Source: a virus
Virus record (IMG/VR): IMGVR_UViG_3300020193_000085
Span: 1 to 32,028 of that record
Reading direction: 5' to 3' (one strand)
Length of the DNA stretch: 32,028 nt
Below the pieces are notes generated by a model, which was given only the letters and a program-made list of their open reading frames with translations, was not told where the DNA came from and made no database searches. Both the position numbers and the translations under genes were made by a program. Positions 22,101-30,419 of this stretch are shown piece by piece. Within the stretch, counting starts at the first letter, position 1. Every line of letters begins with the position of its first letter.

Positions 22101-24241
22101 CCCTCGCGGGCGCCGCGGTGGGCAAGACCGTCTCCGACATGCTGACACCGATGCTCGGTCCCGCGGGCCCGCTCGCCAAGTCGCTGATCATCGGCGGCAG
22201 CGCCCTGGTCGGCGGCGTTGTCGGCTTTTTCAAAGCGCAGGGCAACCGCGAGAAGGCGGCCAGAAAGACGGGGAGAGACATAGCCGACAGGCTGAGCTTT
22301 TTGGGCGTGGCGGCAATGCTCGGGACAACCGTCGACCCAACGACGGGCAGGGTAATCCAGTCAAAGGAGGGTCCGTCCTACCAGAGGGGATTCGCCAGCA
22401 CGGCTCGAAGAAACAAGTTGCTCACGGATGTGTTCAGCCAGAGATCGAGGCGCAGGCAAATCTCGGACCTGCGAAATGCGGGGTTAATGACCAAAGCCGA
22501 ATACGACTCGCAACTGGCCTACATAGAACAGATAGAGGGGGGCGGGGTTGGCGCCGGGGATGCGAGTAAAACCTACGCCAGCTTCATAATCGAGCTCCAG
22601 AAAAAGTCCCTCGGTTCGCAATTCGGAGTCAGAAACATGACCGCGAGGACGGCCGAGGACTTCTTCGGCAAAGACCAGGCAGGCCGGCCGGTGAGGGGTG
22701 GACTCTTCCTGCCCAAAACTGGTCTCGGAAGGTTGGAGGCCGAGGACATAATGTTCAAGCGAGGCAACTTCGTCTTGCGCCACCTGACGAGGATCACGGG
22801 CATGACGGAGCGACAGATCATGGAGCTCGCCTCGAAGATGAACGTCGACCTCCACGACCCGACCAAGTCGCTCACGCAGCTGATGGGCGGGCTCGGACTG
22901 GCCATGAGGAAAACGGTGCAGGAGATGAGGGTGGCGATCAGGGACCTGAGCCTCGCGTCGCTGAACGTCTTCGACGAGGCGATAGCGAAACGGGCCGAGG
23001 TCCAGGCGTTCACGGCGAGCCAAAACAGGCTGATGGGGCTCGGCGGATCCGCCACGATGGAGGACTTCAGGGACTACGCCCGCCTGCTGATCACCGCGAC
23101 CGATAGGTACAACCCGGACGACCCGTTCGCCATACTCGCCGCCATAAGTGATTTCGCCCAGGGGAATCTCGGCCTCTTCGGCAAGATGGAGCCGGGCCTA
23201 CTCAAGGCCTTCGCAGGGGGAGGCCAAGGGGAAGCCAGGGAGGCGTACCAAACCCAGCTTTCAGGCATTGCGGGTCTCGCCACCCAGCAAACCCTCGGGG
23301 GTCTCGCCGAAAAGAACCTCGTTCTGAAGGACCCGAATATGGCCCTCAAGCTCCGGGAGAAGTTCGGAGAGATATTCGGCAGGGAGGACATAGAAAGATC
23401 CGACAAGTCGGCGTTGCTCAATTTCCTGTCCACCGGGCAGCTCACCGACTCGAAGGGCCAGTTCAGGTTCGACGCGCTGAGGAGACTCGGTAAGGCCGGC
23501 CAGGCTCTCGCCCAGACACTCGGCCTGAAGGGACCAGGCCAAAGCGAAAGTATTTTCGCAACCGAGCCGTCCAAGGTCTACCAGATAGAGGGCATTGTCG
23601 GGTTCGACCAAGAAACGAAAAAGATCTTCACGGATATAAGCAACGCCATCGGGGTCGCGTTCGACCCAAAGTCGGAGATCTGGGAGAAGGATGCCCCGCA
23701 GTGGTGGACTCAGATGAAGCAGTTCCAGTGGAAGGCCGAGGGCAACACCCTGAAGCTCGTGGATATGTCCCCCGACACGAGGACGCCGAGGAGGGGCCGA
23801 GTCGGGGACACACCGACCTCGAGGGCGCTGAGGGGGACGATGGCCGCGCACGCGAGGTTCAACTCGCTGCTCACGGGGAGGCGAAGCGTGACCAGCTCGC
23901 TGCGCTTCGACAACCTCGGCTCGCCGAGCTCCGACCACGCGGCCGGGCGGGCGTACGACCTCGTCGGCCAGAACCTCGGCCAGTACCAGAAGCTAATCGC
24001 CGGCGCGGGGGGTTTCGCCGAGTTCCACGGGTGGGGCTCGAGCCGGCACCTGCACGTCGTGCCGCCGATCGGCACCACGTCCTCGCCGCGCTCAACGCGC
24101 CTCGCCGGCGCCGCCGGGACCATGAACCAGAACGTGACGCTGAACGTCTACGCCGCCCCGGGGCAGTCCGAGACCGCGATCGCCAAGCAGGTGGTCGCAG
24201 CCCTCGAGGCGCAGCAGCGCGCCTACAGGGAGAGGACCTAA
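19139..24241 (+). CDS. Tape measure protein with C-terminal M15-like peptidase domain
   Basis: A 1700-residue protein, the longest gene seen in full, directly after the chaperones. TTG is the start, with GGGAG six bases before it. It is rich in helices and Ala/Lys, with hydrophobic segments (about 100-120 LLFFQLIALAAEFVITAATL, 137-160, and Gly/Ala-rich runs near 945-1025). It sets tail length and may help DNA pass the membrane. Near the C-terminus is a zinc-peptidase pattern: H1600 and D1607 in SSDHAAGRAYDL, then E/W in FAEFHGWGSS and H1637/H1639 in RHLHVV. This is the SxHxxGxAxD...HxH signature of M15/VanY-type peptidoglycan peptidases, so the protein probably also opens the cell wall during injection. 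Confidence 0.92.
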   Translation: MPDEIVTIRIDFEANQRDMARVLAEIEGFTEAVDAANDSSDRFSRTTNRMNRTVRHADEPLAAMKKRYHDLEKSGKSLGRRMVDNNKLMMGFRRLARLLFFQLIALAAEFVITAATLASVNLLFKTGRIVAKGYNLTLGAVGAALATVAVAATSAVAAFKEFNAAAAAWQYKGANIYGSATGAAAAAMRGLYSDTNLATMGVVNLTQAYKSMSQQGRVTSAQTKALSGAMDFTARSQDQTKSFQAMANFVAILQKEGKVTGKASTAASGVSKEFAEAIKKSKGKDAKSIMASMATGKLAQQAGVSGEFGSIKGTLVAQFKQITVALAQDMADFGDRFLNDARRVLDGLFKNVRNMFARLAPEFTFFGKNKLFPAITTIGNALERFSVTLMRKYLPMLFGASQWFKRTSASFMKSFNQFKNSLEKFREGSRIITETFKGPLLAIFRIFGRNAEQLGYLAEDNEEQFIAWGSALERLIFAIGDWFAALKVAFTEALPVLTGIVNILTKLIDTMSGVIRGIGTFRLGGGEGFLGMGGRGEGPSGTVGGGLGPGIGSLVTLGLLFGGLKGSRTAYRIRRAGRGTVGDLMNPASKYAAAQTPRGILGGIPAIFSRKRYSRNAGNQRLTPAEVAANLAYQHTMVTQGRSHFDPFTTRPRPMTLVRGAEMMGTGKHAQAYARDDSAKIGFADLGAFRTHMGVIDQGLASPVAGGFLQSTIASQRLRADYEASDAAVRADPLWGRWSDKKRLQALTQGREDVSAKHMRMENLRRDLMFGGSGFKNIFGSAIVTAEGPGGSLSARREGLVQSLGRAITGRGMLREIKATEAYGTAMAQPRTGWQGLPNAIALAGMPVPSELQIAREKSFKEFLERDRTSGGRKFVDETGKLDDKRARAAARAFAMEQFKTRRRATFMGMGEAGQASLRKTFNPMMGMMGGMVLSTGVTNKIRDEEMRKAANNALGVGAMFGGRGMAVAAGLTLLKSTSTGKAMAGGALAGAAVGKTVSDMLTPMLGPAGPLAKSLIIGGSALVGGVVGFFKAQGNREKAARKTGRDIADRLSFLGVAAMLGTTVDPTTGRVIQSKEGPSYQRGFASTARRNKLLTDVFSQRSRRRQISDLRNAGLMTKAEYDSQLAYIEQIEGGGVGAGDASKTYASFIIELQKKSLGSQFGVRNMTARTAEDFFGKDQAGRPVRGGLFLPKTGLGRLEAEDIMFKRGNFVLRHLTRITGMTERQIMELASKMNVDLHDPTKSLTQLMGGLGLAMRKTVQEMRVAIRDLSLASLNVFDEAIAKRAEVQAFTASQNRLMGLGGSATMEDFRDYARLLITATDRYNPDDPFAILAAISDFAQGNLGLFGKMEPGLLKAFAGGGQGEAREAYQTQLSGIAGLATQQTLGGLAEKNLVLKDPNMALKLREKFGEIFGREDIERSDKSALLNFLSTGQLTDSKGQFRFDALRRLGKAGQALAQTLGLKGPGQSESIFATEPSKVYQIEGIVGFDQETKKIFTDISNAIGVAFDPKSEIWEKDAPQWWTQMKQFQWKAEGNTLKLVDMSPDTRTPRRGRVGDTPTSRALRGTMAAHARFNSLLTGRRSVTSSLRFDNLGSPSSDHAAGRAYDLVGQNLGQYQKLIAGAGGFAEFHGWGSSRHLHVVPPIGTTSSPRSTRLAGAAGTMNQNVTLNVYAAPGQSETAIAKQVVAALEAQQRAYRERT

Positions 24242-25102
24242 ATGGCGCTCATAGGACGAACGACCCGCTTCACGGCGACGACGAAGATCGTGACGTCGGC
24301 CCCCAACCGCACGCTGTCCACGGCTACCCGGGGCGGAGAGATCCTGCGACCCAAGATGGTCCAGGTCGCGGGCGACCTCGAGTTCGAGTTCCCTTTCGGC
24401 CTGAGCAACTTCTCGCACGACGTCGGGGCGGTGCAGTTCGACGAGCTCACGAGACCGCTGCAACTCCCGCTCCTCCAGACCACGGCGGGGACGCTCCAGA
24501 AGGTGTCGTTCGACTTCATCGTCGCGCGGCGCGGCGACGGCGTGGGCGCGACCATAGACGACGAGCTCGCGACCCTGCAGAACTTCGCCGCCGAGGACAA
24601 CTCGGTGATATTCGTCGGCGTGCACCAGATGATGGCCACGTCGGTCACCGCTTGGAAGATACAGTCGATGTCCGTCCAGGTGACGAGGGTGAACGAGACC
24701 GGCCAGTCGGTGTCGGCGCAGGTCAACATGTCCTGCACGGAGGCGACGGACCAGCTGGAGAGGTTCCTGACCCTCCCGAAATTCACCTACAAAAACCCGA
24801 GGGGGACCGGCAAGGGCAACGATGACAAGCCACCCGGGGACAACGCCAGCCTGCTCATCTATAATTTTTGGCTAAGACTCACGGTTGATGCGAAAGACGA
24901 CCTTAACGAAAAGGGGAAAGAAAACACATTAAGGGAAGGCCTGAACCGGCTGGCGACGCAATACGGGGGCGAATCAAACGTGTTGGACATTCTGGTAAAA
25001 GCTACACGGGGGCAGTACGGAGCAGACAAATTGTTCAACCTGCTTGAGACAGCCTTAAAGAACAACCCTACCACCTCCGTCAGAGCCGGATCCGGCAAAT
25101 AA
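24242..25102 (+). CDS. Baseplate-proximal tail protein (LysM/gp53/XkdP position)
   Basis: A 286-residue protein whose ATG immediately follows the tape measure stop. The first 180 residues are beta-rich (VQVAGDLEFEFPFGLSNFSH, FDELTRPLQLPLLQTTAGTL, QSVSAQVNMSCTEATDQ) and include a repeated strand-turn pattern seen in tail proteins that cap the tube at the baseplate. In contractile phages the gene between tape measure and hub is usually a LysM-bearing adaptor (gp53, XkdP, P2 gpX), so I assign it that position, but no LysM motif is clear. From about residue 196 the codons become AT-richer and the protein turns helical (KENTLREGLNRLATQYGG), suggesting a separately acquired domain. Confidence 0.6.
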   Translation: MALIGRTTRFTATTKIVTSAPNRTLSTATRGGEILRPKMVQVAGDLEFEFPFGLSNFSHDVGAVQFDELTRPLQLPLLQTTAGTLQKVSFDFIVARRGDGVGATIDDELATLQNFAAEDNSVIFVGVHQMMATSVTAWKIQSMSVQVTRVNETGQSVSAQVNMSCTEATDQLERFLTLPKFTYKNPRGTGKGNDDKPPGDNASLLIYNFWLRLTVDAKDDLNEKGKENTLREGLNRLATQYGGESNVLDILVKATRGQYGADKLFNLLETALKNNPTTSVRAGSGK

Positions 25103-25119
25103 CAGAGAAGAAGGGATAG

Positions 25120-26727
25120 ATGCCCACACCGATTTTCATCGGATACCCGACCCCACCCCAGGTCGTCAAGGACCGGGACTCCGGGGCCGAGGTCAACATC
25201 CCGGAGCCGCTCGAGTACGGAACGATAAACCTCCATGGCAGGAGACCCGTGAAGCTGAGCCTCGACGGGAAGCGCATAGTTCCCCTCGCGAAGAAGCGTG
25301 GCGTGGACTTCGAGTACGGAACCGTGCTCTCCCTGACCATCGGCCCGCTCCAGATCGAGAGGTTCCCGGGCCAGAAGGTCATGGTCATCCTCCCGTCCCT
25401 CGACATAGAGAAGCAGCTCGTGCTCACAGAGAAGCAGGCGACGGACAAGTTCCTCCACGACGGCCTGCACCTCGGGATATTCACAGACGAATCGATCACC
25501 GTGAGGCTACCCAACGACAAGACGAGACGCGTGTTCCTCGCCGACGCCTACGCGTATGCGCTGCACCTCCTCGAGGAGAAGAGACTGGAGCAGTTCCTCG
25601 CCGACGACCCGACGCTGAAGCCCTGGTCGACGCAGAACTACTCCAACGAGCCGGCCCTGGTAATGCCATCCGACTCGGGGTTCATCACCGAGGTGTTCGC
25701 GATCGCCGGGGTCAAGAGGGAGGACCAGGACTTCCTGTCGGGCCGACTCCTGAGTCTCAGCGTCAGCTACTCCATGACGTTGACGACCCAGCTGACCGCG
25801 ACCTACGACGACAAGAACTACGACCTGACGAGGAACGGGTACTTCGACCCGAGGAGGGAGTACAAGTACCGGGGCCTGCTGTTCGAGGTCGTGTCCTGCG
25901 ACTCGGGGGCCGGCACGGCCGGGTACCCGCAGGCGACCGTGGAGTTCGCGCCGAAGTGCGTGCAGGAGCTCAAGAGGGACAAGAGACCCGAGTCCATCAC
26001 CGCCTCAACCGGATTCGAGTACGCGAGGCGCGCCGCGGCACGGTGCGGGATGAACTTCGTCGGGGAGAAGAACAGCAAGCAACAATCGGTGTTCAAGGGC
26101 AGGGGCCAGAACACTGACGAGTCCGTGTGGACCGTGCTGACCCAGACCGGGTCGGAAGGACAGTTCTTCGTGTTCGAGGTGGACAACACGCTCGTCTACG
26201 GGTCGGGGCAGTGGTTGATGTGGAAATTCGGTCTGTCCGAGAAAAAGAGCAAGAAGGGAAAGATGCAGAGATTTCTGGACCTGCGGTTCGACCCCACGCT
26301 CCCGCACTCTGGAGCGCTACCCGTGCGGAGGGTCCTGAAGGGCGAGTTCATCTACGTCGACCTGGACGTGACGTCCGGTCTGCCGTTGCAGAACGTTTAC
26401 GACTCCCCGGCGACGGGGATACCGAGCGTCGACGACCCGTACATGACGGTCGGGGACAACGGAATCTTCGAGCTCGCAACCTGGCCGAGCGTCAGGGTCA
26501 GCGAGAACGACGGCCTGGAGGGAACGGGTTCCTGTGCCATACTTTCCCCGATTGGTAGAATAGTCAGGCCGGGTCACACGATCTACCTGACGAGCGTGCC
26601 AGACAGGTTCGTGGCGGGGTACCTCGTCCAGGACGTGAACTTCTCGGAATTTACGAACGACCCCGTGGACCTGAGCCTGGTGATGGTCCAGAAGCCGAAG
26701 AACCAGAGCAAACCGGACAAGGATTAG
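25120..26727 (+). CDS. Baseplate hub protein (gp27/gpD-like)
   Basis: A 535-residue protein in the hub position, between the tape-measure-adjacent protein and the spike. It has a beta-rich N-terminal half (FGYRLTNDK-like strands such as ESITVRLPNDKTRRVFLADA, LLSLSVSYSMTLTTQLTATY) and a central block (FEYARRAAARCGMNFVGE, WTVLTQTGSEGQFFVFEVDN), which resembles the hub of phage late-control-D/XkdQ proteins. A C-terminal strand region follows (IGRIVRPGHTIYLTSVPDRF). The hub trimer joins the tail tube to the spike. A GGGATAG-like ribosome site lies before the ATG, and the spike gene begins 2 bases after its stop. Family membership rests on motif layout and gene order. Confidence 0.75.
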   Translation: MPTPIFIGYPTPPQVVKDRDSGAEVNIPEPLEYGTINLHGRRPVKLSLDGKRIVPLAKKRGVDFEYGTVLSLTIGPLQIERFPGQKVMVILPSLDIEKQLVLTEKQATDKFLHDGLHLGIFTDESITVRLPNDKTRRVFLADAYAYALHLLEEKRLEQFLADDPTLKPWSTQNYSNEPALVMPSDSGFITEVFAIAGVKREDQDFLSGRLLSLSVSYSMTLTTQLTATYDDKNYDLTRNGYFDPRREYKYRGLLFEVVSCDSGAGTAGYPQATVEFAPKCVQELKRDKRPESITASTGFEYARRAAARCGMNFVGEKNSKQQSVFKGRGQNTDESVWTVLTQTGSEGQFFVFEVDNTLVYGSGQWLMWKFGLSEKKSKKGKMQRFLDLRFDPTLPHSGALPVRRVLKGEFIYVDLDVTSGLPLQNVYDSPATGIPSVDDPYMTVGDNGIFELATWPSVRVSENDGLEGTGSCAILSPIGRIVRPGHTIYLTSVPDRFVAGYLVQDVNFSEFTNDPVDLSLVMVQKPKNQSKPDKD

Positions 26728-26729
26728 GC

Positions 26730-27146
26730 ATGACGTTCAAGACGAGACCGAATTTCGAGGTGACCAACCAGTCGAAGGGCTCGCAGGTCCCGGTGAACGC
26801 CAACTCCGTCTTCATCGGGAAAGTCGTCCGCTCGGACGCGACCGGGGTCTACGTCTCGGTGCCGAATCTCGCGCCCAACCAGATCTTCGGACCGTGCCAG
26901 GTCTTCAGTCAGAAACCGAAAAACGGGAGATCGGTCATCGTGGGCTTCACCGAGGGCAGGCGGCAAAAGATGGTGGTCCTCGGCACCGAGAACAGGAACT
27001 TCAAGCTCGTGGACGTCGCCACCCCCGTCGAGAACGAGGACGCGGCGAACAAGAAGTACGTCGACGACAAGGTCGCCGACCTGCTCGCCAAGCTGATAGC
27101 AAAAGCTCCCGGGTACGTCCTCCCCTACGCCCCCCCGTCGCCCTGA
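26730..27146 (+). CDS. Baseplate spike-like OB-fold protein (gpV/gp5-like)
   Basis: A 138-residue protein with an OB-fold pattern typical of phage spike or baseplate V proteins: SVFIGKVVRSDATGVYVSVP, then GPCQVF, KNGRSVIVGFTEGRRQKMVV. It lacks the long beta-helix needle of T4 gp5, so it may be the short spike base with the tip supplied elsewhere. Residues about 96-117 (VATPVENEDAANKKYVDDKV) match the ATPxxxxDAANKxYVD motif common in tail fibres and spikes, and a Pro-rich end follows. It sits between hub and wedge genes, as expected for contractile tails. Confidence 0.78.
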   Translation: MTFKTRPNFEVTNQSKGSQVPVNANSVFIGKVVRSDATGVYVSVPNLAPNQIFGPCQVFSQKPKNGRSVIVGFTEGRRQKMVVLGTENRNFKLVDVATPVENEDAANKKYVDDKVADLLAKLIAKAPGYVLPYAPPSP

Positions 27147-27152
27147 TCGTGA

Positions 27153-27158
27153 GATAAT
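27153..27158 (+). promoter_or_regulatory. Possible extended -10 with leaderless start
   Basis: GATAAT preceded by TGA (TGnGATAAT, 27150-27158) ends 6 bases before the GTG start at 27165. Transcription from it would start at or very near the GTG, and no ribosome site is seen before it. A leaderless mRNA is possible. A -35 is not clear. Confidence 0.3.
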
Positions 27159-27164
27159 CGTACC

Positions 27165-27467
27165 GTGTCCACCTTCAGAGTGCCCCTTAGTTTCGCGAGG
27201 AAAGGCGGCTCGGCGTTCAAACTGCCCGACGGCAATCGCGAGTACTACGACCAAATCATCGGCGCCGTGATCAAAACCGAACCCGGGGAGCTGCTGCTGG
27301 ACCCGTCCTTCGGAACCAAGGACCCGATATTCAGCAAGGGTGAACCATCGGGGTTCAGGTCGACGATCGTCGGCTACTGGCCGGAGATAATCATCACGAA
27401 GTTCGAGATCGGCGACGCCACCTCGTTGGGCGCGGCCGAGATCAGCGTTGACTACGAGGTCCAATAA
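27165..27467 (+). CDS. Baseplate wedge protein, gp25/W-like
   Basis: A 100-residue protein matching the gp25-like baseplate wedge family in size, position and layout. A strand and helix near the start (FRVPLSFARKGGSAFK, EYYDQIIGAVIKTEPGELLL) lead into DPSFGTKDPIF, the GxR/xFGxxl-like block, and a C-terminal beta strand (AAEISVDYEVQ). Such proteins start sheath assembly at the baseplate. GTG at 27165 is the best start because upstream is the spike stop and a -10-like box. Its last base overlaps the ATG of the J-like gene (TAATG). Confidence 0.85.
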   Translation: MSTFRVPLSFARKGGSAFKLPDGNREYYDQIIGAVIKTEPGELLLDPSFGTKDPIFSKGEPSGFRSTIVGYWPEIIITKFEIGDATSLGAAEISVDYEVQ

Positions 27468-29197
27468 TGCCGTCCCCCGATTTCAGCGAGTACATAGACC
27501 TCACGGGGTACGACGTCCAGCCGCAGAAACTCTACACCGAGGCGGTCACGTACGCGAGAACTGCCCTCCCCGAGTTCAACCCGAGACCCGGGACCCTCGA
27601 GGACGCAATCCTGCAGGCGGGGGCCCTGATCGGGGCCAGCGCGATGGGCGCCATCAACCGGATGCCGGACGAACTGATGGAGGGGATCCTGAGGGTGATG
27701 GGCGTGGAGAGGTCCGAGGCGACGCAGTCGACCGTGAACGTGCTCCTCACGCTGTTCAACGAGGGGGACACCGTCCCCGAGGAAACGGTCTTCGCGTTCG
27801 ACTACTACAACGGAATCGAGACGATCCAGTATCCGTTCGTGCTCGACGATCCCGTCACGGCCGCGACCGGGTCATTGACCGTCGCCGCGACCCTCAAATC
27901 GCTCATCCTCGGACAGATCCCGAGCTTCTCGGTGGGCACGCAGCTGATGGCGAACACCCCCAGCACCGTGGTGTTCTCCTGCGAGACGACTTCGGAGGTC
28001 GAGCAGGGGAGCAACCCCGAGACCGGGACGCAATTCCTCAACCGAGCGACCACCTTCCTCCAGTCGCTCAGCGCCACCCTGAACACCGCCACGCAAATCG
28101 AAAACTACATACTCAGGGCGTACCCCGACGTGAAGAGAGTGAAGGTCTACGACCTGACGAAAGCCGTGGAGCACAGGGCGGTGTCGGCGTCGGTCGGGGG
28201 AGCGACGACGGCGACGAGCGGAAACGGAACGACGGCGACGATCACGACCACGTCAGCCCACGGTCTGGCCGCGGGCGCGGTCGTGACCGTGTCGGGCGTC
28301 GTCCCAACGGGCTACAACGGCACCCACCTCGTAGCCACCACCCCGGCGGCCAACCAGATCACCTTTGCCAGCGCGGCGACGGGCGCGCAGACGACCGCGG
28401 GCACCGTGACGTTCGTCGGCAACAGCTCGCACGCCGCGAGCGTGGCGACCGTCAGGACCTCCTCGTCGTTCAGGGACGAAACCAACGACTACCCGGGGAC
28501 GATCTACAGGATCATCACCCCCCAGTTCTACGGCGACGACACCTTCGACGACACGTTCCCGTCGGGGACGTTCACCACCACGGACAACTCCTTGTCCATA
28601 AACACCTCGGGCGTCATCACCTACAACGACTCGGTGTCCGACACGGACGCGACCGGCCCGCTGGTCGACGTGGTCCTACTCGACCCGCTCCTGCTCTCCT
28701 ACATAGGGAACGAGGAGGAGCCCGGGTCCTTCGTCGTGTTCGTGTGCGGAGACGACGGCGCGCCGCTCGGCAAGAGCTCGAGAAAAATCATCGAGGACGA
28801 CGTGGCCGAGAGGGTGCCGGCTGGCCTCAAGTTCAAGGTCCTCGACGCTTGGACCTACGACCTCAACATAGGGATAACCGTCGGCGTGTCGCCCGGTTTC
28901 AGCGCCCTGACGGTCGGACAGGCCGTGAAGGACGCCGTGGAGAAGCTGGTATCCCCGGACGAGTGGCTGAACTTCGAGAGCGTGGTGAGGGTCTACGAGG
29001 TCGTGGCGGTGGCGTCCAACGTCAAGGGCGTTGACTACGTCTCATCCTTCGAGGTGGAGATCCCCGAGTACCCCGACAGCCACCAGGGGAACGAGAAATT
29101 GGTGCAGGAGATATCCGTCGGACCGCAGGTCACGGGGTACGCGGCGCTCTACGCCGGACTCCTGCCGAGGGGCAACGTCGAGGTGGTGACGCTGTGA
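27467..29197 (+). CDS. Baseplate J-like wedge protein with inserted beta domain
   Basis: A 576-residue protein of the baseplate J/gp47 family: the N-terminal half (LPEFNPRPGTLEDAILQAGA, GVERSEATQSTVNVLLTLFN, EGDTVPEETVFAF) and the C-terminal part (KSSRKIIEDDVAERVPAG, YDLNIGITVGVSPGFS) carry the family's pattern. At about residues 246-317 an extra domain interrupts it: TITTTSAHGLAAGAVVTVSG, VPTGYNGTHLV, ITFASAATGAQTTAGTVTF. This is the 'HGL..G..V.VsGv.P.gyNGt' module often labelled FCCH-like in phage proteins, and it resembles the insertion in the neck connector at 13731. It forms the baseplate wedge ring. The stop overlaps the next GTG (GTGA). Confidence 0.88.
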   Translation: MPSPDFSEYIDLTGYDVQPQKLYTEAVTYARTALPEFNPRPGTLEDAILQAGALIGASAMGAINRMPDELMEGILRVMGVERSEATQSTVNVLLTLFNEGDTVPEETVFAFDYYNGIETIQYPFVLDDPVTAATGSLTVAATLKSLILGQIPSFSVGTQLMANTPSTVVFSCETTSEVEQGSNPETGTQFLNRATTFLQSLSATLNTATQIENYILRAYPDVKRVKVYDLTKAVEHRAVSASVGGATTATSGNGTTATITTTSAHGLAAGAVVTVSGVVPTGYNGTHLVATTPAANQITFASAATGAQTTAGTVTFVGNSSHAASVATVRTSSSFRDETNDYPGTIYRIITPQFYGDDTFDDTFPSGTFTTTDNSLSINTSGVITYNDSVSDTDATGPLVDVVLLDPLLLSYIGNEEEPGSFVVFVCGDDGAPLGKSSRKIIEDDVAERVPAGLKFKVLDAWTYDLNIGITVGVSPGFSALTVGQAVKDAVEKLVSPDEWLNFESVVRVYEVVAVASNVKGVDYVSSFEVEIPEYPDSHQGNEKLVQEISVGPQVTGYAALYAGLLPRGNVEVVTL

Positions 29198-30414
29198 ATC
29201 CCGCGAAGGCGGTGAGAAACCGCCTCCCCGAGGCGGCGATAAAGTTCAGCGCGCTGAACGTTTCCGGCGCCTGGTTCGCCAACAACGCGAACGTCCAGAC
29301 CGAGGAATCGGAATTCTGGCCGGACGACCCGTCCTACAAGCAGATCGCATTCACGGGAGGGGTCGTCCTCACGATTTCCGCGGTGAACCTCAACGCGGAG
29401 GACGACCTCGAACCGATCGAGCTGGCTTTCGCGGCGAAGATGCAATCGGGAGGGACCATCACGGTCGCCCTGACGGACTCGGCGTCGATCGGCGCGAGCA
29501 CAGTGACGAACAACTTCGTCGTGGACCCCCAACCCGAGTCATCGGTCGCGAACGCGTTGAGCGATCTCTCCTGGGCCGTCTACAGGACCGACCCGATCAC
29601 GGTCAACAAGCTGAACCTGTCCGTCCCGCGGATGGACATCCAGGTATCCCTCGCCCCCACGGACGCATCCGACACCGTGTACTTCGCCAACCCAGTCCTG
29701 TCGGGAACGCTCGACCATGGACGCTACTCCGAGGCGGCGAGGCAGATGGTCCCGGCCATACCGAGATTCTTCATCGAGACCAACGGAACCGAGAACCCCC
29801 CGTCCGCGGTGACGAGGTTCATAGACGTGGCGTTCGTCGGACTGGACGCCGCGGTGAAGGCCTTCCGCGACTACAGGTTCTTCACCGTGGCCGACGGGCG
29901 GGACGAGACGCACCCCGAGACCCTCAGCGACCTGGTCTGGCCCAGCGACGCCGGCCTCGACGAGGCGAAGTGGCTGACGCAGTTCTCGGGCACCGAGCCC
30001 GTGTCGAAGTTGAGCTCGACGCTGGACCCGTCGGACCCTTTCATCCTCAACACGTCGAACCTGAACGGGCCGAACACCCTGAGATTCTCCACGACGGGAA
30101 TCAACGACCCACCGATGGCAACGGTGGAGATCACGCGGGACTTCCTGAGATGGCAGGCCGAGCACGGCTACTACGGCATGAACGCCGGGAGCATCGCCGC
30201 GGTGAGGGAATCCGTGAAGCGCGTGATGTTGGGGGCCAAGGAAGTCACGATCACGCTGCAGGACGACGGGCCGTTCACCGTGCTCATCGAGACCCCGTGG
30301 GAGCAGACCTACGGAGCAAGCGAGGAGGAGGTCGGGAACGCCTCGTCGGTCGTGATCGAGGCCTTGTCCCGCGCGAGGCCCATCGGCGTGAAGATCATCC
30401 ACCAACTTACCTGA
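29194..30414 (+). CDS. Baseplate/tail protein (gpI position)
   Basis: A 406-residue protein with a GTG start overlapping the J-like stop. It is beta-rich (TGGVVLTISAVNLNAEDDLE, GGTITVALTDSASIGAST, DTVYFANPVLSGTLDHG) with a mixed C-terminal part (RDFLRWQAEHGYYGMNAG, VTITLQDDGPFTVLIE, RPIGVKIIHQL). It follows gpJ, where P2-like phages keep gpI, the wedge tip that carries fibres. Length and sequence differ from gpI, so I give only a positional name. The ending, with a GxxxxYG...ASSVVIEALSRARP motif, resembles baseplate wedge tips that end in a trimerising beta strand. No enzyme motif is visible. Confidence 0.65.
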   Translation: MNPAKAVRNRLPEAAIKFSALNVSGAWFANNANVQTEESEFWPDDPSYKQIAFTGGVVLTISAVNLNAEDDLEPIELAFAAKMQSGGTITVALTDSASIGASTVTNNFVVDPQPESSVANALSDLSWAVYRTDPITVNKLNLSVPRMDIQVSLAPTDASDTVYFANPVLSGTLDHGRYSEAARQMVPAIPRFFIETNGTENPPSAVTRFIDVAFVGLDAAVKAFRDYRFFTVADGRDETHPETLSDLVWPSDAGLDEAKWLTQFSGTEPVSKLSSTLDPSDPFILNTSNLNGPNTLRFSTTGINDPPMATVEITRDFLRWQAEHGYYGMNAGSIAAVRESVKRVMLGAKEVTITLQDDGPFTVLIETPWEQTYGASEEEVGNASSVVIEALSRARPIGVKIIHQLT

Positions 30415-30419
30415 CACCG

